Positions 1 to 5,275 of a DNA stretch of 5,275 bases are shown one piece after another. This DNA comes from Pseudomonadota bacterium (GTDB lineage Bacteria > Pseudomonadota > Alphaproteobacteria > UBA8366 > JADFVY01). Position 1 is the stretch's first letter, and each line of letters opens with the position of its first letter. Under the pieces are notes generated by a model. It worked only from the letters and a program-made list of their open reading frames with translations. It made no database searches and had not been told where the DNA came from. Position numbers and translations under genes: made by a program. The stretch lies in contig DAOVHN010000214.1 of the NCBI GenBank assembly GCA_030671915.1, positions 1 through 5,275 on the forward strand, given 5' to 3'.

Positions 1-1349
1 CCCGCCGACCGCGAGGCGGCGCAGCAGGCGGTCGACCGTTCCGTCGAAACAGGGACCCCGCTCGACATAGAGTTCCGCGCGATCGGCGCCGATGGCGTCG
101 AACGCATGCTGTGGGTCCACGGCGTAACCGAAGCCGGCGCGGACGGGCGCGTTATTCGCACCGTCGGCACCACGCAGGACGTCACGGTCCGTAAACACGC
201 GGAACAGGAACTGGCAAGAACGACGGAACGCCTTAAAGAAGCGCAGAGAATTGCCAATATCGGCAACTGGGAATGGCGGTCGGGCAGCACGGATTCCGTC
301 TGGTCCGACGAGATGTACCGAATCTTCGGCGTGGAGCCCGGCGCCATTCACCCCACCCACGACAGATTCTTCGGCATGGTCCACGAAGACGACCGTAAGT
401 CGATAGCGACCATGATGGCCCATACCGTCGAAACCGGGCAACCCTATGAGACTGAATTCAGAATTAACCGGGCGGACGGCGCCATGCGCCATGTTTTCGA
501 GCGCGGCGAACGCTTTATCGACGAACGAACCGGCGAGTGGCGCGTCCGCGGCACCATGCAGGACATCACCGAGCGGAAGGCCGCCGAAGAGAAACTCCGC
601 GAAACCGCGGAAAACCTCGAAAAATCAGAGCGCATAGCGAAACTCGGCAGCTGGGTCTGGGACATCGAGGAGGACAAGGAGTGGTGGTCCGACGAAATCT
701 ACCGCTTCCTTGGCATGGAGACCGGCTCGGCGGCTGTAAGCGGATACGACTATCTGAAATACGTGCATCCGGACGACCGCGAACGCGTCGGCGCGGCCTT
801 GGATAAATCGCTCAAGGAAAACGCGCCCTACGTCGTCGAATACAGGTTCCAGCATGCCGACGGCCACGAAATCATCGTCTTGGAACAAGCCGAGACAGAG
901 TTTGACAGGGCGGGCAAACCCATACGCATGCGTGGCATCGCGCAGGATATCACCGATCGCAAGCAGGCCGAGCTGGTGCTTCAACAGACGATGGAAAGGC
1001 TGGAGGAGGCGCAGCGAATTGGGCAGATGGGAAGCTGGACCTGGGACCCGGGCGAAGACCTGGAGTGGTGGTCGGACGAGCAATACCGGATTTTCGGGTT
1101 TGAACCGGGGTCCATCGATATCGACGGTTTCGGTTTCCTGAAATATGTCCATCCGGACGATCGCGACCGGGTCGAGAAAAATCAACGCCAGGCGGTGGCG
1201 AACCTTACGCCTTTTTCAGACGAATACCGCGTGATCTGGCCGGACGGAACCGAACGGATTGTTTCCGAGTACGGCGAGTTGATCGACGGCGATCCCTCCG
1301 GCAAGCCGCAATGGCGGGGCGTGTTGCAGGACATTACCGAGCGCAAGCG
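1..1349 (+). repeat. Tandem array of four PAS units with an exact 384-base period
   Basis: Equivalent landmarks in the four PAS units of the first gene fall exactly 128 codons apart. The closing D-I/V-T motif begins at residues 60, 188, 316 and 444. The W-S-D-E tryptophan codon begins at 301, 685 and 1069. The D-R aspartate codon begins at 7, 391, 775 and 1159. Units three and four are the closest: bases 757-790 and 1141-1174 differ at 5 of 34 positions, and four of those changes are synonymous. The linker motif ERLxEAQRI recurs at residues 76 and 332. This is a diverged coding repeat of whole domains, not a short DNA repeat. The left edge is cut by the window, so more units may exist upstream. 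Confidence 0.85.
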
Positions 1350-2151
1350 CATCGAACAGGAACTGGCGCGCCTGAATGCGGAGCTGGAGCAGCGCGTCGA
1401 GGAACGCACGGCCGAACTGCGCGCGGCCCAGGGAGAGCTGGTGAAGAGCGAGCGGCTGGCGACGCTGGGGCAACTTACCGCGACGGTCAGCCACGAGTTG
1501 CGCAACCCGCTGGGCGCCATGCGGACCTCGATGTATGTGGTGGAAAAGAAGACCGATGCCGATGACCAGCGGCTGCGGGCCGCGATCGATCGCGTGAACC
1601 GGAACATTACGCGTTGCGACCAGATCATCGACGAATTGCTGGACTACACCCGCATACGCGACCTCAATATACAACAGACGAATATCGACAACTGGCTGGG
1701 CGCCGTTCTGAGCGAGCAGACCGTACCGGACGGGGTTGAGGTAACGCGCAAATTCCGCGCCGGCGGCGCCCGGATCCCGGCCGATAGCGACCGCCTGCGT
1801 CGCGCCGTCATCAACATATTCGAAAACGCCTGCCAGGCCGTGACCGACGCGCGGCAGAACGAAACCCTGCCGCAAGCACCCGAGGTGACAGTCGAAACAA
1901 GACTGAAGAATGACAGGCTGGAAATATCGATCGCGGATAACGGTCCGGGCGTTCCAGCCGATATTCGCGAAAAAATCTTCGAACCCCTGTTCAGCACCAA
2001 GAATTTCGGCGTGGGGCTTGGCCTGCCGACGGTCAAACAGATCATGAAACAGCATGGCGGCGGGGTGGAAGTTGGCGACAGACGAGGCGGTGGCGCGAAA
2101 TTTGCATTGTGGCTGCCGTTGGCTGGGGAATTGGAGATTGCAAACAAATGA
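1..2151 (+). CDS. Multi-PAS sensor histidine kinase, 5' end missing (716 residues visible)
   Basis: This is a sensor kinase that would autophosphorylate on histidine in response to a signal sensed by PAS domains and pass the phosphoryl group to a receiver. The frame is open from base 1, and the first codons already read as PAS sequence (PADRE, then MLWVHG at residues 36-41), so the ATG at 106 is internal and the real start is upstream. Counting from base 1, there is a truncated PAS at 1-65 and three whole PAS_3-like units at about 80-193, 210-321 and 336-449, each closing with a D-I/V-T motif. A charged coiled coil (about 450-485) leads to the HisKA domain with H498 in SHELRNP. The ATPase domain has N609 (N box), D646-x-G648-x-G650 (G1), EPLFSTK (F box, 661-667) and GVGLGLP (G2, 670-676). 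All catalytic boxes look intact. No membrane segment, heme-PAS or LOV cysteine motif is visible, so the ligand is unknown. The stop overlaps the next gene's start. Confidence 0.95.
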   Translation, partial: PADREAAQQAVDRSVETGTPLDIEFRAIGADGVERMLWVHGVTEAGADGRVIRTVGTTQDVTVRKHAEQELARTTERLKEAQRIANIGNWEWRSGSTDSVWSDEMYRIFGVEPGAIHPTHDRFFGMVHEDDRKSIATMMAHTVETGQPYETEFRINRADGAMRHVFERGERFIDERTGEWRVRGTMQDITERKAAEEKLRETAENLEKSERIAKLGSWVWDIEEDKEWWSDEIYRFLGMETGSAAVSGYDYLKYVHPDDRERVGAALDKSLKENAPYVVEYRFQHADGHEIIVLEQAETEFDRAGKPIRMRGIAQDITDRKQAELVLQQTMERLEEAQRIGQMGSWTWDPGEDLEWWSDEQYRIFGFEPGSIDIDGFGFLKYVHPDDRDRVEKNQRQAVANLTPFSDEYRVIWPDGTERIVSEYGELIDGDPSGKPQWRGVLQDITERKRIEQELARLNAELEQRVEERTAELRAAQGELVKSERLATLGQLTATVSHELRNPLGAMRTSMYVVEKKTDADDQRLRAAIDRVNRNITRCDQIIDELLDYTRIRDLNIQQTNIDNWLGAVLSEQTVPDGVEVTRKFRAGGARIPADSDRLRRAVINIFENACQAVTDARQNETLPQAPEVTVETRLKNDRLEISIADNGPGVPADIREKIFEPLFSTKNFGVGLGLPTVKQIMKQHGGGVEVGDRRGGGAKFALWLPLAGELEIANK
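2133..2137 (+). promoter_or_regulatory. Ribosome binding site for the tandem-receiver gene
   Basis: GGAGA lies ten bases before the ATG at 2148, inside the last codons of the upstream kinase gene. It supports ATG 2148 over an in-frame GTG at 2109. The GTG start would add 13 residues (starting with MAAVGWG) ahead of the first receiver strand and deepen the overlap with no domain reason for it. Confidence 0.6.
2148..2151 (+). other. ATGA stop/start overlap, kinase gene to tandem-receiver gene
   Basis: The ATG of the receiver gene (2148-2150) overlaps the TGA of the kinase gene (2149-2151). Overlaps of this kind are known to allow a terminating ribosome to restart on the next gene, which tends to link the amounts of the two proteins. 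The overlap is seen directly; the coupling is inferred. Confidence 0.85.
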
Positions 2152-2884
2152 AGTCCTTGGACATTTTGATCGTCGACGACGACCGCGACCTTGCCGATGC
2201 TATCGGCGAGGCGCTGGAAATGGAGGGGCACAGACCCACCATCGCCTACAGCGGCACCGAGGCGATCGAGAAATATTGCGGGCGCAGTTTCGACTTAACG
2301 TTCATGGATGTGAAACTTCCCGACATCAACGGTGTCGAAACTTTCATGACCATCCGGGAAATGGATTCGTCGGCCCGCGTAATCATGATGACCGGCTACC
2401 GGATTGAACAGCTGCTGGCACAGGCCACCGACAACGGCGCCATCAAGGTGCTGCGCAAACCTTTCGCCATGGAGGAGATACTCACCTCGATCGACGAGGT
2501 GCGGCCCAGCGGGCTGATCCTTGTTGCGGACGACGATCCCGACTTCGCCGAGAGCACCGAACATCTGCTTGCCGAACACGGCTACGACGTCCTGGTCGCG
2601 CGGAACGGCGCGGAGGCGGTCGAAAAGGTGATTTCGTCCAGCCCCGACATTCTACTGCTCGATCTGCGCATGCCGGTCATGCGCGGACTGGACGTGTACC
2701 TGGAGCTGAAAAAGCGGAACCGCCCGCTTCCAACGATCATCGTCACCGCCTACCCGCGTGAGGAATGCGATGCCGTGGACGCGCTGAAGTCGCTTTCCGT
2801 GACCGGCTGCCTATTCAAGCCTTTCGAACCGGAGGCATTGTTGCAGGCCATCGACGATGTTGAACGAGAGCGGGACGCGAAAAG

Positions 2885-2888
<4 letters not shown>
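2148..2888 (+). CDS. Tandem response regulator with two receiver domains and no output domain
   Basis: This 246-residue cytoplasmic protein consists of two CheY-like receivers and almost nothing else. Receiver 1 (about 4-117) has the acidic cluster D10-D11-D12, phospho-acceptor D54 (FMDVKLP), T82 (MMTGY) and K104 (RKPF). Receiver 2 (about 122-236) has D128-D129-D130, D172 (LLDLRMP), T200 (IVTAY) and K224 (FKPF). Both sets of active-site residues are complete, so both domains should accept phosphoryl groups. The linker is only about four residues (around R119-G122) and the tail after the second receiver is about ten residues, leaving no room for a DNA-binding or enzymatic domain. Its position between two kinases, overlapping both by four bases, marks it as their likely partner. 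Two-receiver proteins such as FrzZ of Myxococcus share this layout, but the resemblance is in architecture only. Its role as a phosphate shuttle, sink or protein-binding switch is inferred. Confidence 0.95.
2872..2875 (+). promoter_or_regulatory. Weak ribosome binding site for the hybrid kinase gene
   Basis: GGGA sits nine bases before the ATG at 2885, in a purine-rich stretch within the end of the receiver gene. It is a poor match to a full Shine-Dalgarno sequence, which fits a start that relies partly on ribosomes arriving from the upstream gene. Confidence 0.35.
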
Positions 2889-5254
<2,366 letters not shown>

Positions 5255-5275
5255 TACCCGACGCCGGCAATTCCG

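Noticed and set aside
106..108. ATG at 106 as the start of the first kinase gene
   Set aside because: The same frame is open back to base 1 and encodes PAS sequence that continues directly into MLWVHG, so this methionine lies inside a PAS domain.
240..1349. LOV (blue light) or FixL-type heme PAS domains
   Set aside because: No NCRFLQ-like cysteine motif is present and no FixL-type heme-binding signature was recognised; the domains read as generic PAS_3-like units.
1216..2055. A 279-codon minus-strand open frame opposite the kinase core of the first gene
   Set aside because: The plus strand carries an intact HisKA/HATPase core across this region, and the antisense translation shows no recognisable domain.
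2109..2111. GTG at 2109 as the start of the tandem-receiver gene
   Set aside because: It would add 13 residues outside the receiver fold. ATG 2148 has a well-placed GGAGA and forms the same ATGA overlap seen at the next junction.
5255..5275. A transcription terminator after the hybrid kinase gene
   Set aside because: Only 21 bases remain. They contain a short GCCGGC palindrome but no hairpin followed by a T run, so no call is possible.

Overview
The window is a compact, all-plus-strand two-component signalling cluster, almost fully coding. It is GC-rich with tight four-base gene overlaps. The protein styles (PAS_7-like and PAS_3-like sensor domains, H-box of the GGIAHDFNN type) suggest an alphaproteobacterium, perhaps of the Rhodospirillales kind. 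That taxonomic placement is an inference from style, not from a marker gene.

Layout: (1) Positions 1-2151 hold the 3' part of a multi-PAS sensor histidine kinase. Its reading frame is already open at base 1, inside a PAS domain, so the true start lies upstream of the window. Four PAS units (the first one truncated) are followed by a coiled-coil linker and a complete HisKA plus HATPase_c core. (2) Positions 2148-2888 encode a 246-residue protein made only of two complete receiver domains, with no output domain. (3) Positions 2885-5254 encode a 789-residue hybrid kinase with the order receiver, PAS, PAS, HisKA, HATPase_c, receiver. (4) The last 21 bases after the third stop codon hold nothing that can be called.

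The three genes are joined by two ATGA stop/start overlaps, which points to one transcript and translational coupling. Together they supply two kinase cores and four receivers, all with intact catalytic residues as far as can be read, at least five soluble PAS sensor domains plus one partial one, and no DNA-binding, cyclic-di-GMP or HPt domain. The simplest reading is a branched phosphorelay in which the two kinases and the tandem receivers exchange or buffer phosphoryl groups. The effector would have to lie outside this window or elsewhere in the genome. No membrane segments are evident in any of the visible protein sequence, so the visible parts look cytoplasmic.

No RNA gene, mobile element, CRISPR array or intergenic regulatory region was found. 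The most distinctive observation is that the four PAS units of the first gene are in exact 128-residue (384-base) register.
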